Assembly (NCBI GenBank): GCA_046538735.1
Contig: JBKHII010000012.1
Location: 4,167-68,166, forward strand
Reading direction: 5' to 3'
Length of the DNA stretch: 64,000 bases
Origin: SLST01 sp046538735
GTDB lineage: Bacteria; Spirochaetota; Spirochaetia; DSM-27196; SLST01
Part shown: positions 26,961-35,647 of the stretch, piece after piece
Layout: every line of letters starts with the position of its first letter
How positions within the stretch are numbered: the first letter of the stretch is position 1
The notes under the pieces: model-generated
Databases searched by the model: none
What the model was told of the DNA's origin: nothing
Seen by the model: only the letters and a program-made list of their open reading frames with translations
Position numbers and translations under genes: made by a program

Positions 26961-28536
26961 GCTCGGCCTCCCCGGTCATGTAGTACCCGATCGTCTCCTT
27001 GGTTGCCTGATCCCGGTCGACCTCGTACACGATACGACCCTTATACATGACGAGAATGCGGTCGGCAAGTGCCAGCGCTTCATCCAGATCGGCGGATACG
27101 AGCAGAACCGCGCGCCCTTCCGTCTTCGCCGCCACGATCTGCCGGTAGATGAACTCGGTGGCGCCGATGTCCACGCCGCGCGTGGGCTGGCCGGCCACGA
27201 GCAGCGCCGGTTCGCCGGCCATCTCCCGCGCGATGATCACCTTCTGCTGGTTGCCGCCCGAGAGCGCGTGTGCAGGCGTCGTCTCGTTCGGCGTGCGCAC
27301 GTCGTACGCGGATATCGTCTCGCGCGCGAACGACCTGATCGCATTCGTGTTCCGGAAACCAAACTTCTCAACGAACGGAGGCCGATGATGCCTGCCGAGC
27401 ACGAGATTGTCCGAGAGCGCGAACGGCATGAGCAGCCCGTATCGATGCCGGTCCCCGGGAATGTGCGCGATCCCGCCTTCCCGGCGACGCCGAACGTCCC
27501 ACGACAGGATGCTCTGGCCCTTCAGCCGGATATCGCCGCCCGTGGGCCGGCGGTCCTCGGTGATCTGGAAGACGAGCTCGCTCTGTCCGTTCCCCTCGAC
27601 CCCGGCAATCCCCACGATCTCCCCAGCCCGGACGACCAGACTCACACCGTCCAAAACCTGGGTTCCACGCTCGTCGACCGCGGAAAGCTCTTCGATCTCG
27701 AGCACCGGTTCTCCGGGCTCGGCGGGCGGATTGCTCACGTCCAGGATCACGGGTTTGCCGACCATCGACTGGGCGATGTGCGCCTTCGTCGCTCCCTCGC
27801 GCGGCATCGTCTCAACGACCGCGCCACGGCGGATCACGGTGATGCGGTCCGCGATTCTGAGTACTTCGTCGAGCTTGTGACTGATGAACACGACTCCCTT
27901 GCCCTGGTCGGTCAGCTCGCGAAAGCTCTCGAAAAGGCTGTCGATCTCCTGCGGTGAGAGCACCGCAGTCGGCTCGTCGAAGACGAGCACGCTCGCTCCC
28001 CGATAGAGGATCTTGAGAATCTCCACGCGCTGTTGAATACCGACCGGAAGGTCGCCCGCGGGGCGATCCAGGTCCACGTCGATTCGATTGCGCTCCATCA
28101 GCTCGAGGATTCGTCGCCGTGCGGGACGTTTGTCCAGAGAGAGCTTGCCGAGAAGCCGCTTCAACGGATCGGCGCTCTCCTCGACCGCGATCGCGGCCTC
28201 CTGCGTCCCGCCGGGCACCTCGCGCTCCGATCCCAGGATCACGTTGTCCAAGACGCTGAAGACCGGAACGAGCATGAAGTGCTGGTGCACCATTCCGATC
28301 CCTTTCGAGATCGCGTCTCGGGGCCCACCGATTTCCACGGGCGCGTCGTTGATCGAAATCTCGCCTCCGTCAGGCTTGTAGAGCCCGTAGAGGATCTTCA
28401 TCAGCGTCGTTTTCCCGGCTCCGTTCTCGCCCACGAGCGCGTGAACCTCGCCGGCCTCGAGATCGAAGGAGACTTCGTCGTTCGCGACGACCCCCGGGAA
28501 GACCTTCGTGATTCGGTCCATTCTCAGTAGCGACAC
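26941..28536 (-). CDS. Nucleoside ABC transporter, double ATPase
   Basis: 531 aa with two ABC cassettes, as in BMP-linked and sugar (RbsA-like) importers. Cassette 1 has Walker A GENGAGKTT (37-45), the QQRVEIL signature region and Walker B VLVFDEPTAVL. Cassette 2 has a degenerate Walker A (GVEGNGQSE), an intact LSGGNQQKVIIARE signature and a degenerate Walker B. Only the first site is likely to hydrolyse ATP efficiently. The GTG at 28536 is preceded by GGGAGGAA. A terminator hairpin separates it from the BMP gene upstream. Confidence 0.92.
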   Translation of the reverse strand: MSLLRMDRITKVFPGVVANDEVSFDLEAGEVHALVGENGAGKTTLMKILYGLYKPDGGEISINDAPVEIGGPRDAISKGIGMVHQHFMLVPVFSVLDNVILGSEREVPGGTQEAAIAVEESADPLKRLLGKLSLDKRPARRRILELMERNRIDVDLDRPAGDLPVGIQQRVEILKILYRGASVLVFDEPTAVLSPQEIDSLFESFRELTDQGKGVVFISHKLDEVLRIADRITVIRRGAVVETMPREGATKAHIAQSMVGKPVILDVSNPPAEPGEPVLEIEELSAVDERGTQVLDGVSLVVRAGEIVGIAGVEGNGQSELVFQITEDRRPTGGDIRLKGQSILSWDVRRRREGGIAHIPGDRHRYGLLMPFALSDNLVLGRHHRPPFVEKFGFRNTNAIRSFARETISAYDVRTPNETTPAHALSGGNQQKVIIAREMAGEPALLVAGQPTRGVDIGATEFIYRQIVAAKTEGRAVLLVSADLDEALALADRILVMYKGRIVYEVDRDQATKETIGYYMTGEAEHGAVHS

Positions 28537-28551
28537 CGCTTCCTCCCGACC

Positions 28552-28581
28552 AAAAAAAAGCGGGAGCCGAACGGCCCCCGC
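28552..28581 (-). terminator. Intrinsic terminator between the BMP gene and the ABC genes
   Basis: A GC-rich stem (GCGGGGGCC pairing with GGCTCCCGC, one G-T pair, loop GTTC) is followed by eight Ts on the minus strand. It probably lets the BMP lipoprotein be made in excess of the ABC genes. Confidence 0.85.
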
Positions 28582-28596
28582 ATCTCAGTCACCCTT

Positions 28597-29745
28597 CTAG
28601 AGGTTCTCGTTGGCCCACTCGGTCAGCTCGGCGTCGTCGTCCGGCACCGAGATCTCACCGGCGACGATCTGCTCGCGAATCGCGTCGATCTGATCCATGT
28701 ACGGGGAAACGAGATCCTCGTTGTACTCGTTCACCGCGACGCCCACGCCGCCGTCCGCGACCCCGAACGTCCGAACCCCGCCTTCGAGCTCGCCGTCGTT
28801 CGTGATGAAGTCGCTCCCGACCTCGAACACCGACCGATCCACGCGCTTGAGCATTGAGGTGAGGATGTGCTCGGCGAGCGCCTGCTCCTCTGTGCTGTCG
28901 CTCTCGGCCAGAATCAAGCCCTGATCGGAGTCAACTCCGATTACCCAACGATCCGCATCGGCGGCGGCGCTGAAGAGGCCGCTTCCCGAAGCTCCCGCAG
29001 CATGGTAAACGACGAACGCGCCCCGATCGTAGAAGTTGCTCGCGATGCTCGAAGCAGTCTGCGGGTCGCTGAACGCCGTGGGATCCTGCCCGATGTACTG
29101 CCCGAAGAGCATGTCGGGATCGCGCAGGCTCTCGTTCGTCCACATCGCGCCTGCGAAGAACCCGCCGTGGAACTTGTGAATGAGCGGAATGTCCATGCCG
29201 CCGAGGAAGCCGATCGGCGAGCCGGCAGCGTTGTCCGCCACGAACAGGCCGGTCAGCGCGCCAACGAGGAACGAACCTTCGTGCTCGGCGAACGTGATCG
29301 ACGTCACGTTGGGCAGGTCCACCGTTGTGTCGATGATGCCGAATTCGGTCTCGGGGAAGTCTTCCGCGACCGTAGAAAGCGAATCGGTGAACGCGAACCC
29401 TACGCCGAAAATCAGGTCGTACCCGTCCTCGGCGAGCACACGAAGCAGCTGTTCGCGATCCTGTCCGCCTGCCTGCGGCTCGAGGTAGGTCAGCTCGATC
29501 TCGGAACCGAAGTCGACATCGTCCGGATCGTCCACGATGTAGCCGTTGAACTCCTCCGCGAGCATCGTCAGACCGCGGTAGGCGCTGTCGTTGAAACTGT
29601 TGTCGCCGCGACCACCAACGTCGAACACGATGCCGATGCGGTAGTCGGGCTCCGCCTCGGCCGCCTCGCCCTCGTCCCGGGCGCACGACGCCAGAGCACC
29701 GAGCAGCAGGAGCGCGGCCAGGAGAGCAATGATTGAGCGCTTCAT
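28597..29745 (-). CDS. BMP-family nucleoside-binding lipoprotein
   Basis: 382 aa. Lipoprotein signal MKRSIIALLAALLLLGALASC with the acylated cysteine at 21. The mature protein is a class B periplasmic binding protein: YRIGIVFDVGGRGDNSFNDS near 37-56, GFAFTDSLSTVAEDFPETEF, and GSPIGFLGGMDIPLIHKFHG near 185-204, the typical BMP (PnrA/TmpC-like) sequence. Homologues bind purine nucleosides. The ATG at 29745 is preceded by GGGAGGAAATC. It feeds the permeases encoded downstream. Confidence 0.93.
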   Translation of the reverse strand: MKRSIIALLAALLLLGALASCARDEGEAAEAEPDYRIGIVFDVGGRGDNSFNDSAYRGLTMLAEEFNGYIVDDPDDVDFGSEIELTYLEPQAGGQDREQLLRVLAEDGYDLIFGVGFAFTDSLSTVAEDFPETEFGIIDTTVDLPNVTSITFAEHEGSFLVGALTGLFVADNAAGSPIGFLGGMDIPLIHKFHGGFFAGAMWTNESLRDPDMLFGQYIGQDPTAFSDPQTASSIASNFYDRGAFVVYHAAGASGSGLFSAAADADRWVIGVDSDQGLILAESDSTEEQALAEHILTSMLKRVDRSVFEVGSDFITNDGELEGGVRTFGVADGGVGVAVNEYNEDLVSPYMDQIDAIREQIVAGEISVPDDDAELTEWANENL

Positions 29746-29746
29746 G

Positions 29747-29764
29747 ATTTCCTCCCTTGGAAAT
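29747..29764 (-). promoter_or_regulatory. Hairpin over the BMP ribosome-binding site
   Basis: On the minus strand ATTTCC and GGAAAT form a six-base stem around AAGGGA, so part of the SD (AAGGGAGG) is paired. This could tune translation of the BMP gene. Confidence 0.35.
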
Positions 29765-29797
29765 TGGGGGACGTCCGCAACGGACGGCCTCTCGTTC

Positions 29798-29826
29798 ACG
29801 GTACTCCTGCCGAATTGCACTGTCAA
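29798..29826 (-). promoter_or_regulatory. Predicted promoter of the BMP-ABC operon
   Basis: A consensus TTGACA is followed after 17 bases by TACCGT. Transcription would start about 45 bases before the ATG, giving a short leader. It lies just after the stop of the TK-like gene. Confidence 0.5.
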
Positions 29827-29833
29827 GAAACCA

Positions 29834-30952
29834 TTACAGAACATCAGTTCGTTTGTTGTCGGCCAGGCGTCTGCGCAGGTAGTCGAGGTCGAGATCGAGC
29901 GTGGAGGCGAGATCCCGAACCTGCGTCGCCGACAGCAGGTTGAGCTCCACGAAGAGATAGACGATCGCGCGCTCGGCGATGCAATCGACCTTCAGCGCGT
30001 TCAGATGGAGACCGTCGGCGGCACCGTATCTCAGATGGAAATCGGCGTGAAGCTTGGATCCTTCGATCGAGCCTCGGACTCGCTCGAGCTCCTCGCGCAG
30101 CGGCCCGATGTTGCCGCGGCTCGCCTCCTCGCCGAGCGGTTTGAGCACGAGGTAGGTGTACTCCTTCCCGGGCAGGAAGTGGTGCTCGTCGCACCGTGTG
30201 CAATAGTTCGGTTCCCGCGGATCCTCCTTCTCCGTATCGCCGCCGATGATGATCAGCGGATCGAAGTAGAGCGCGGGGCACTCGGTGCCGCTCACCCGGT
30301 AGTACCGGTACGTATAGAAGCTGTCCGTCATGCACGACTCATGCTCGCAGTACGCGGTCAGCGGGAAGACGTCCGTAGAGAGCTCGAGCAGCAGTCGTGC
30401 GGTCGCGTTGAAGATCTCGCGGCGGAAGTTGAGGATCAGCGTGGGGAAGATGAACACGAGCCCTCGTTCTCTGCTCTCGCGGTTCACGACGTAGGCTATG
30501 CGCTCGTCGTAGAACGATGCTTCGTCGATGATCCACGTGCCATGGCCGGGGTGATCGGCGATGAGCTGCTCGAGATCGAAGCTCGTACCGATCCGAGCGA
30601 TGTTGTCGCCACACCGCTCGTATCCGCCACGGTACGCGAGCGCGTCGTCCGGATACTCGGTGAAGCGCGACGCATCGAGACGAGAGCGCACGACGAATAC
30701 GCGTCTGCGGTCGGCACCGGCGGTCTGCGTACGTTCGGAAAGCGCGTCGGACTTCTGGAGAACGACCCGCGAATCGCGCCATACGCGAGACGAATACTCG
30801 GTCTTGCCCGATCCCATGGGCCCGATAACGAGGATGCGCCGCGCCGGACGCCCGAAGTCGAAGTGGTTGAACGCGTGATGGATGCGAAACTCGGGGAATC
30901 CCAGGCTCTTCAGGAAGTCGACGGTGTCCCGGTCGTGCACGGCGTGGTCCAT
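29834..30952 (-). CDS. Thymidine kinase-like protein (TK1 type) with extensions
   Basis: 372 aa, against ~190-230 for ordinary TK1-type kinases. The P-loop GPMGSGKT is at 44-51, the catalytic region IIDEASFYD at 141-149, and a lasso/zinc ribbon at 200-254: C202, C207, the SFYTYR segment, IIIGGD and C251/C254. This order matches the TK1 lasso (Cys pair, A-Y/F-T-x-R, IGG, Cys pair), except that the first pair is CX4C. Extensions of ~40 residues N-terminal and ~110 C-terminal are of unknown role. TKs phosphorylate thymidine/deoxyuridine with ATP. The location directly upstream of a nucleoside importer supports a salvage role. Function is inferred from motifs only. Confidence 0.7.
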   Translation of the reverse strand: MDHAVHDRDTVDFLKSLGFPEFRIHHAFNHFDFGRPARRILVIGPMGSGKTEYSSRVWRDSRVVLQKSDALSERTQTAGADRRRVFVVRSRLDASRFTEYPDDALAYRGGYERCGDNIARIGTSFDLEQLIADHPGHGTWIIDEASFYDERIAYVVNRESRERGLVFIFPTLILNFRREIFNATARLLLELSTDVFPLTAYCEHESCMTDSFYTYRYYRVSGTECPALYFDPLIIIGGDTEKEDPREPNYCTRCDEHHFLPGKEYTYLVLKPLGEEASRGNIGPLREELERVRGSIEGSKLHADFHLRYGAADGLHLNALKVDCIAERAIVYLFVELNLLSATQVRDLASTLDLDLDYLRRRLADNKRTDVL

Positions 30953-30957
30953 GAGGC

Positions 30958-30987
30958 TTTATACCGCGGGTCCGCGAAGACGGACAA
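30958..30987 (-). promoter_or_regulatory. Predicted leaderless promoter of the TK-like gene
   Basis: TTGTCC, 18 bases, TATAAA, then five bases to the ATG at 30952. Confidence 0.5.
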
Positions 30988-31016
30988 GCGCGCCGCCCGG
31001 CGGACGGGCTCCTCGC

Positions 31017-31045
31017 TTGACGCACCCTCCTCCGCATGGGACGAT
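31017..31045 (+). promoter_or_regulatory. Possible leaderless promoter of otsAB
   Basis: TTGACG, 17 bases, GACGAT (weak -10), then six bases to the ATG at 31052. No SD is present. Confidence 0.35.
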
Positions 31046-31051
31046 GACGCT

Positions 31052-33235
31052 ATGGGCAAAATGGTTATCGCTTCCAACCGGATGTCCACGTCCGTCTCCC
31101 GCGGAGCGCGTGGCTTCGAGTACACCCCGAGCGTTGGAGGGCTCGCGACCGGTCTCTCGTCGCTTCACGAGCAGGAGGACAGTCTGTGGATCGGCTGGAG
31201 CGGTCTACCGTCCGACACGTTGACGGACGATGAGCGCTCGGAGATCGCCTCAACGCTCCAGCGCGAGCACAAGAGCATTCCCGTCGATCTGTCCACGGAC
31301 GACCTCGACCGCTTCTACTACGGATTCTGCAACAACATCGTCTGGCCGCTCTTTCACTACTTCCCTACCTACGTCACCTACGAGGATAACCTGTGGGAAT
31401 CGTACCGCGAGGTGAATGAGCGCTACTTCGAGCGTGTCCGTCAGTTTCTCGAGCCCGGCGACGTCGTATGGGTCCACGACTACCAGCTCATGTTGCTCCC
31501 CGCGCTCGTCAAACAGCACCAGCCGGACGCGCAGGTCGGATTCTTCCTGCACATCCCGTTCCCCTCGTACGAAGTCTTCCGCCTGCTTCCGTGGCGCGAG
31601 GACGTGCTCCGCGGGCTGCTCGGCGCCGATCTGATCGGCTTCCACACGTACGACTACGCGCGGCACTTCCTCTCGAGCGTTCGTCGGCTCCTCGGATACG
31701 ATCACGACCTTGCGAGCGTGAAGTACGAGAACCGGCTCGTACGCGTGGACGTCTTCCCGATGGGCATCGACTACGAGAAGTACGCCGGGGCCGCGGAGCT
31801 TCCTGAAGTCAAGAAACAGATCGACGAGGTACGCGCGGACCGCCCCGCCGAGAAACTCATCCTCTCGGTCGACCGTCTCGACTACACGAAGGGCATCCCC
31901 CAGCGGCTGCGATCCTACGAGCGTTTCCTCGAGAAGAACCCCGACTACCTCGGCAAGGTGAGCATGGTCATCATCGTGGCTCCTTCTCGCACCGCCGTAC
32001 CGCAGTATCAGGAGCTCAAGCGCGAGGTGAACGAGCTCGTCAGCCTCATCAACGGGCGGTTCTCCAGCATCTCGTGGACGCCCATTCACTACTTCTACCG
32101 GACGTTCCCCTTCGAGCACCTCTCCGCGCTCTACACGGAGGCAGACGTGCTGCTCGTCACCGCGTTGCGCGACGGCATGAATCTGATTGCGAAGGAGTAC
32201 ATCGCGGCGAAGCGCGACGCTCCGGGGGTGGTCGTCGTGAGCGAGACGGCCGGCGTCGCTCGAGAGCTCTCCGAGGCGATCGTCGTCAATCCCAGCAGCG
32301 TCGAGGACATCGCGGACGGGCTCGCCACCGCGCTCAACATGCCGCGCGACGAACAGCTCGCGCGCAACAAGCGCATGCAGGCGCGTCTCGAGCGTTACGA
32401 CATCCACTACTGGGCGCGGGACTTCGTGACGAAGCTCGCAGCCTCGGTAGAGCATCAGCAGAGCTTTCTGGGCATGCGCCTCGCGCGATCGACCCGGCGG
32501 CGAGTGATGGAGCGATACGCCGCCGCCCGCAAGCGACTCATCTTCCTCGACTACGACGGAACGCTCCTTGCCTACATGGACAATCCCGATCGGGCCGTCC
32601 CCGATGAGGAGCTCAGGCGGCTGCTGTCCACGCTCTCGTCAGACCCGAAGAACGAGGTCGTCCTCGTGAGCAGCAGGGGCCGGGACTTCATGAACCGCTA
32701 TCTCGGCGACCTGAAACTCGCTTTGATCGCGAGTCACGGTGTGTGGATCCGCCGGGACAGCGCCGCATGGCACGAGCTCGTCCCTGTTGACGAGGGGTGG
32801 AAGGACGAGCTGCGGCCTGTGATGGAGCTCCACGCGGACCGTACGCCGGGCAGCCGGTTCGAAGAGAAGGAGTACGGTCTCGCGTGGCACTATCGCGGGA
32901 GCGAACCGGACCTTGCCTTCATTCGCGTGGCCGAGCTTCGCGACGCGCTCTTGAGCATAACGTCCAACCACAATCTGACCATCTTCGAGGGCAACCGCGT
33001 CCTCGAGGTGAAGAGCTCGCTCGCGAGCAAGGCGCAGGCCGCGGCGGTATGGCACGAGAACGGTGACTACGACTTCGTGCTCGCCGCGGGCGACGATCAG
33101 ACGGACGAAGAGCTCTTCGCGTCGCTTCCCGAGAGCGCGCATACGATTCGCATCGGGCTCGGGCCTACGAACGCGAGCTACTTCCTCGAGAACCCCACGG
33201 AGCTGCGGGCTTTCCTGCGCGAGCTCAGCGGCTGA
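31052..33235 (+). CDS. otsAB: Bifunctional trehalose-6-phosphate synthase/phosphatase
   Basis: 727 aa, a fusion. Residues 1-~470 are the GT20 synthase: SNRMSTSVSRGARGFEYTP, VWVHDYQLMLLPALV (about 144-158), RLDYTKGI (about 281-288) and DGMNLIAKEYIAAKRD (about 375-390). Residues ~485-727 are the HAD phosphatase: LIFLDYDGTLLAY with the DxDGT nucleophile, SSRGRDFMNRYL and AAGDDQTDEELF. Together they convert UDP-glucose plus glucose-6-phosphate to trehalose, a compatible solute. All key motifs are present. The ATG at 31052 lacks an SD and fits a leaderless promoter; an ATG three codons on is the alternative. Divergent from the TK-like gene. Confidence 0.95.
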   Translation: MGKMVIASNRMSTSVSRGARGFEYTPSVGGLATGLSSLHEQEDSLWIGWSGLPSDTLTDDERSEIASTLQREHKSIPVDLSTDDLDRFYYGFCNNIVWPLFHYFPTYVTYEDNLWESYREVNERYFERVRQFLEPGDVVWVHDYQLMLLPALVKQHQPDAQVGFFLHIPFPSYEVFRLLPWREDVLRGLLGADLIGFHTYDYARHFLSSVRRLLGYDHDLASVKYENRLVRVDVFPMGIDYEKYAGAAELPEVKKQIDEVRADRPAEKLILSVDRLDYTKGIPQRLRSYERFLEKNPDYLGKVSMVIIVAPSRTAVPQYQELKREVNELVSLINGRFSSISWTPIHYFYRTFPFEHLSALYTEADVLLVTALRDGMNLIAKEYIAAKRDAPGVVVVSETAGVARELSEAIVVNPSSVEDIADGLATALNMPRDEQLARNKRMQARLERYDIHYWARDFVTKLAASVEHQQSFLGMRLARSTRRRVMERYAAARKRLIFLDYDGTLLAYMDNPDRAVPDEELRRLLSTLSSDPKNEVVLVSSRGRDFMNRYLGDLKLALIASHGVWIRRDSAAWHELVPVDEGWKDELRPVMELHADRTPGSRFEEKEYGLAWHYRGSEPDLAFIRVAELRDALLSITSNHNLTIFEGNRVLEVKSSLASKAQAAAVWHENGDYDFVLAAGDDQTDEELFASLPESAHTIRIGLGPTNASYFLENPTELRAFLRELSG

Positions 33236-33253
33236 CCTCTCTCAGCGGCTGAC
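33224..33253 (+). repeat. 17-base tandem duplication at the otsAB stop codon
   Basis: CTCAGCGGCTGAC occurs at 33224-33236 and again at 33241-33253 with a 17-base period. The first copy carries the last codons and TGA stop of otsAB. It looks like a recent replication-slippage duplication beyond the stop. Confidence 0.8.
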
Positions 33254-33258
33254 GGGCT

Positions 33259-33984
33259 TCAGCGGGTCGCGTCCAGAACGGGATTGCGAAGCACTCCGAT
33301 TTCGGAGATCTCCACCTCCACTACGTCTCCGTGCGAGATCGGGCCCACCCCGGAGGGCGTTCCGGTCAGCACGACGTCGCCGGGATACAGAGTGAAGTTG
33401 CGACTGATGAAGCCGATCGTCTCGGCGACGGAGAAGATCATGTGCTTCGTGTTGGAGTGCTGAACCGTCTCTCCATTGAGCCGACAGCTGATCTCCAGGT
33501 TCTGAACGTTCGCGATCCGGTCCGTGGGGACGATCACCGGACCGATCGGGGCGAACGTGTCGAAGCTCTTACCGCGGAACCAGCCCGACCGGTCGCCGTT
33601 CTGGATGTTCCGCTGACTGACGTCGTTCATGCAAGTGAATCCGAAGACGTAGTCGAGCGCCTCGTCTGCCTCCACGTTCGAGCACTCGCGGCCGATGATC
33701 AGGCCGAGCTCGGCCTCATGATCGGTGCGCGGCTTCTCGAAACCGTAGCCGGCGACGATTCGGGGAATCACGATCGGTTCTCCGGGGCCCACGAGCGAGC
33801 TTGGAAGCTTCGGGAATAGCACCGGCTCGGACGGCTCGTCGTGCGTGAACCCCTGGACGCGCACCGACTCGCTTTCCGCGATGTGATCGCGATAGTTCAG
33901 CCCGAGCGCGATGACCTTGCTCGGAGCGACCGTGTAGGTCTCGTTTCCCCCGGCGACGGGCAGCTCGATCGCACGCGCGCTCAA
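33259..33984 (-). CDS. Fumarylacetoacetate hydrolase-family protein
   Basis: 241 aa, a single FAH catalytic domain. Visible are VIALGLNYRDHIAES (about 24-38), the metal-ligand region AELGLIIGRECSNVEADEAL (about 90-109), YVFGFTCMNDVSQRNIQ and the C-terminal GDVVLTGTPSGVGPI. Such enzymes cleave C-C bonds in acylpyruvates or decarboxylate oxaloacetate; the substrate cannot be told. It starts with TTG, overlapping the preceding stop as TTGA, with GGGGA four bases upstream. Confidence 0.85.
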   Translation of the reverse strand: MSARAIELPVAGGNETYTVAPSKVIALGLNYRDHIAESESVRVQGFTHDEPSEPVLFPKLPSSLVGPGEPIVIPRIVAGYGFEKPRTDHEAELGLIIGRECSNVEADEALDYVFGFTCMNDVSQRNIQNGDRSGWFRGKSFDTFAPIGPVIVPTDRIANVQNLEISCRLNGETVQHSNTKHMIFSVAETIGFISRNFTLYPGDVVLTGTPSGVGPISHGDVVEVEISEIGVLRNPVLDATR

Positions 33985-34298
33985 TCGGTCCCCGATCTCG
34001 GATCATCCGCCGACGCGTCATCCCCGTCGATTTCCGCGATACCGGCGTACGCGAACAGCTCGCACTGAATCCAGATGAAGTTCTCGTTCTCCGAGGGAAC
34101 GAGAAAGCGGGCACTCTCGGTCTCGTCGCCGTCCTTGGTGAACACGGTCACCTTCTCCACCGCGAGCACCGGGTAGCGCTTGCCACCCTTGAAGAGCTTC
34201 GCCATACCAATGTATGCGCTCGACATGTGCGGAAAGAAGTCCTGAAACGCCTTCTTCAGATCATCCTTTACCCTTACGTAGAAGACACCAGTCTGCAT
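33981..34298 (-). CDS. Small conserved protein of unknown function
   Basis: 105 aa, beta-rich, beginning MQTGVFYVRVKDDLKKAFQD and containing GGKRYPVLAVEKVTVFTKDG and ARFLVPSENENFIWIQCELF. No family recognised. The ATG at 34298 has a strong SD (AAGGAG, five-base gap). An alternative GTG at 34373 would add an acidic 25-residue leader and sits seven bases after CATAGT, so the start is uncertain. Coupled to the FAH gene by a four-base overlap. Confidence 0.6.
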   Translation of the reverse strand: MQTGVFYVRVKDDLKKAFQDFFPHMSSAYIGMAKLFKGGKRYPVLAVEKVTVFTKDGDETESARFLVPSENENFIWIQCELFAYAGIAEIDGDDASADDPRSGTD

Positions 34299-34468
34299 AA
34301 CTTCTCCTTCGCCGCCGCCACTATCGTCGTCACCGTTCACAACGGGCTCGTTGTCGTACTCCACGGGCACCACCCTTTTCACTATGTTGCGTCTGATGCA
34401 CCTGATCGCTACTCTACCACAGCTCGAACCGTCACGAGAATAGGCGACCGGCGCGTCAAGGAGGCACA

Positions 34469-35644
34469 ATGGCTGCGTACCGCTTTCCAATCGACCGCTT
34501 CGGCGGAGACCGGCGACTCGACCGCGTCAGACGCGAGTCTGCGGACCGATCCACGCCCTGTCTCTACGTGGACCTGGACATCGTCGCCTCGCAGTACGAC
34601 CGGATGCGCGTCGGGCTCCCCTTCGCGGACGTGTTCTATGCGGTGAAGGCGAATCCGATGCCCGAGGTACTGACGCTGCTCGCCGAAGGCGGCTCGGGGT
34701 TCGACGTCGCATCCCGCTACGAGCTCGACCTCGTTCTCTCACTCGGCGTCTCACCCGATCGAATCAGTTTCGGCAACACGATCAAGAAGCGAGCGGACAT
34801 CGCCTATGCGTACGAGCGGGGGGTACGGCTCTTCGCGTGCGACGCCTACGACGACGTGCTCAATCTCGCAACGCACGCCCCGGGCGCGAAGGTCTTCTTC
34901 CGGGTCTTCACCCAGGGAACGGGCTCCGACTGGCCCCTCTCGCGGAAGTTCGGCGCTCACCCGGACATGATCCTGGAGATGGCGCTCCTCGCCGCCGAGC
35001 GCGACCTGGTGCCGTACGGCATCTCGTTCCATGTCGGCAGCCAGCAACGCGACATCGGAGAGTGGGACGACGCGCTCGCGCGCACGAAGCTTCTCTTCGA
35101 AGTGCTTGCCGAGCACGGAGTCGAGCTCGCGATGGTGAATCTCGGCGGCGGCTTCCCCGCAGATTACATGGACCCCGCGCAACCCTTCGAAATCTACGCG
35201 CAGGAGATCACGCGCTTCCTCGAGAACCGTTTCGGCCGGTCGTTGCCGCGCGTTCTCGTGGAACCCGGGCGCTACCTCGTGGGCGACGCAGGCGTCATCG
35301 TCTCAGAGGTCGTGCTTGCAACCCGCAAGGCGCGCAATAACCTCCACCGATGGGTCTACGCGGACGTCGGGCTCTTCGGCGGGCTCATCGAAACGATCGG
35401 CGAGGCGATCAAGTATCCGATCTACTTCGACCGGCAAGGCGAGGCGGAGGAGATCATCCTCGCCGGGCCCACGTGCGACAGCATGGATATCCTCTACGAG
35501 GACCACAAGTGCACGATGCCCACGGGGACGAAGACCGGCGACCGCCTCTACATCTTCGCGACGGGAGCGTACACGCACACGTACAGCTCCGTCGCGTTCA
35601 ACGGCTTTCCGCCGCTTCCGGCCGTGGCGTTGAGCCGCGGATAG
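34469..35644 (+). CDS. Type III PLP-dependent ornithine/lysine-type decarboxylase
   Basis: 391 aa, alanine-racemase fold. The PLP lysine is in FYAVKANPMPE (about 56-66); HVGSQQRDIGEW and NLGGGFPADY bind phosphate; EPGRYLVG (about 267-274) is the conserved Glu-Pro-Gly-Arg; GPTCDSMDILYE (about 333-344) carries the catalytic cysteine and aspartate. The C-terminus ends YTHTYSSVAFNGFPP, standard for the ODC family. It makes putrescine or cadaverine in the cytosol; whether ornithine or lysine is preferred cannot be read. AAGGAGG precedes the ATG. Confidence 0.9.
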   Translation: MAAYRFPIDRFGGDRRLDRVRRESADRSTPCLYVDLDIVASQYDRMRVGLPFADVFYAVKANPMPEVLTLLAEGGSGFDVASRYELDLVLSLGVSPDRISFGNTIKKRADIAYAYERGVRLFACDAYDDVLNLATHAPGAKVFFRVFTQGTGSDWPLSRKFGAHPDMILEMALLAAERDLVPYGISFHVGSQQRDIGEWDDALARTKLLFEVLAEHGVELAMVNLGGGFPADYMDPAQPFEIYAQEITRFLENRFGRSLPRVLVEPGRYLVGDAGVIVSEVVLATRKARNNLHRWVYADVGLFGGLIETIGEAIKYPIYFDRQGEAEEIILAGPTCDSMDILYEDHKCTMPTGTKTGDRLYIFATGAYTHTYSSVAFNGFPPLPAVALSRG

Positions 35645-35647
35645 CGC

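Noticed and set aside
29729..31051. Extension of the otsAB frame upstream across the TK-like gene
   Set aside because: The upstream part lies antisense to the TK-like gene. The synthase domain starts at the ATG at 31052.
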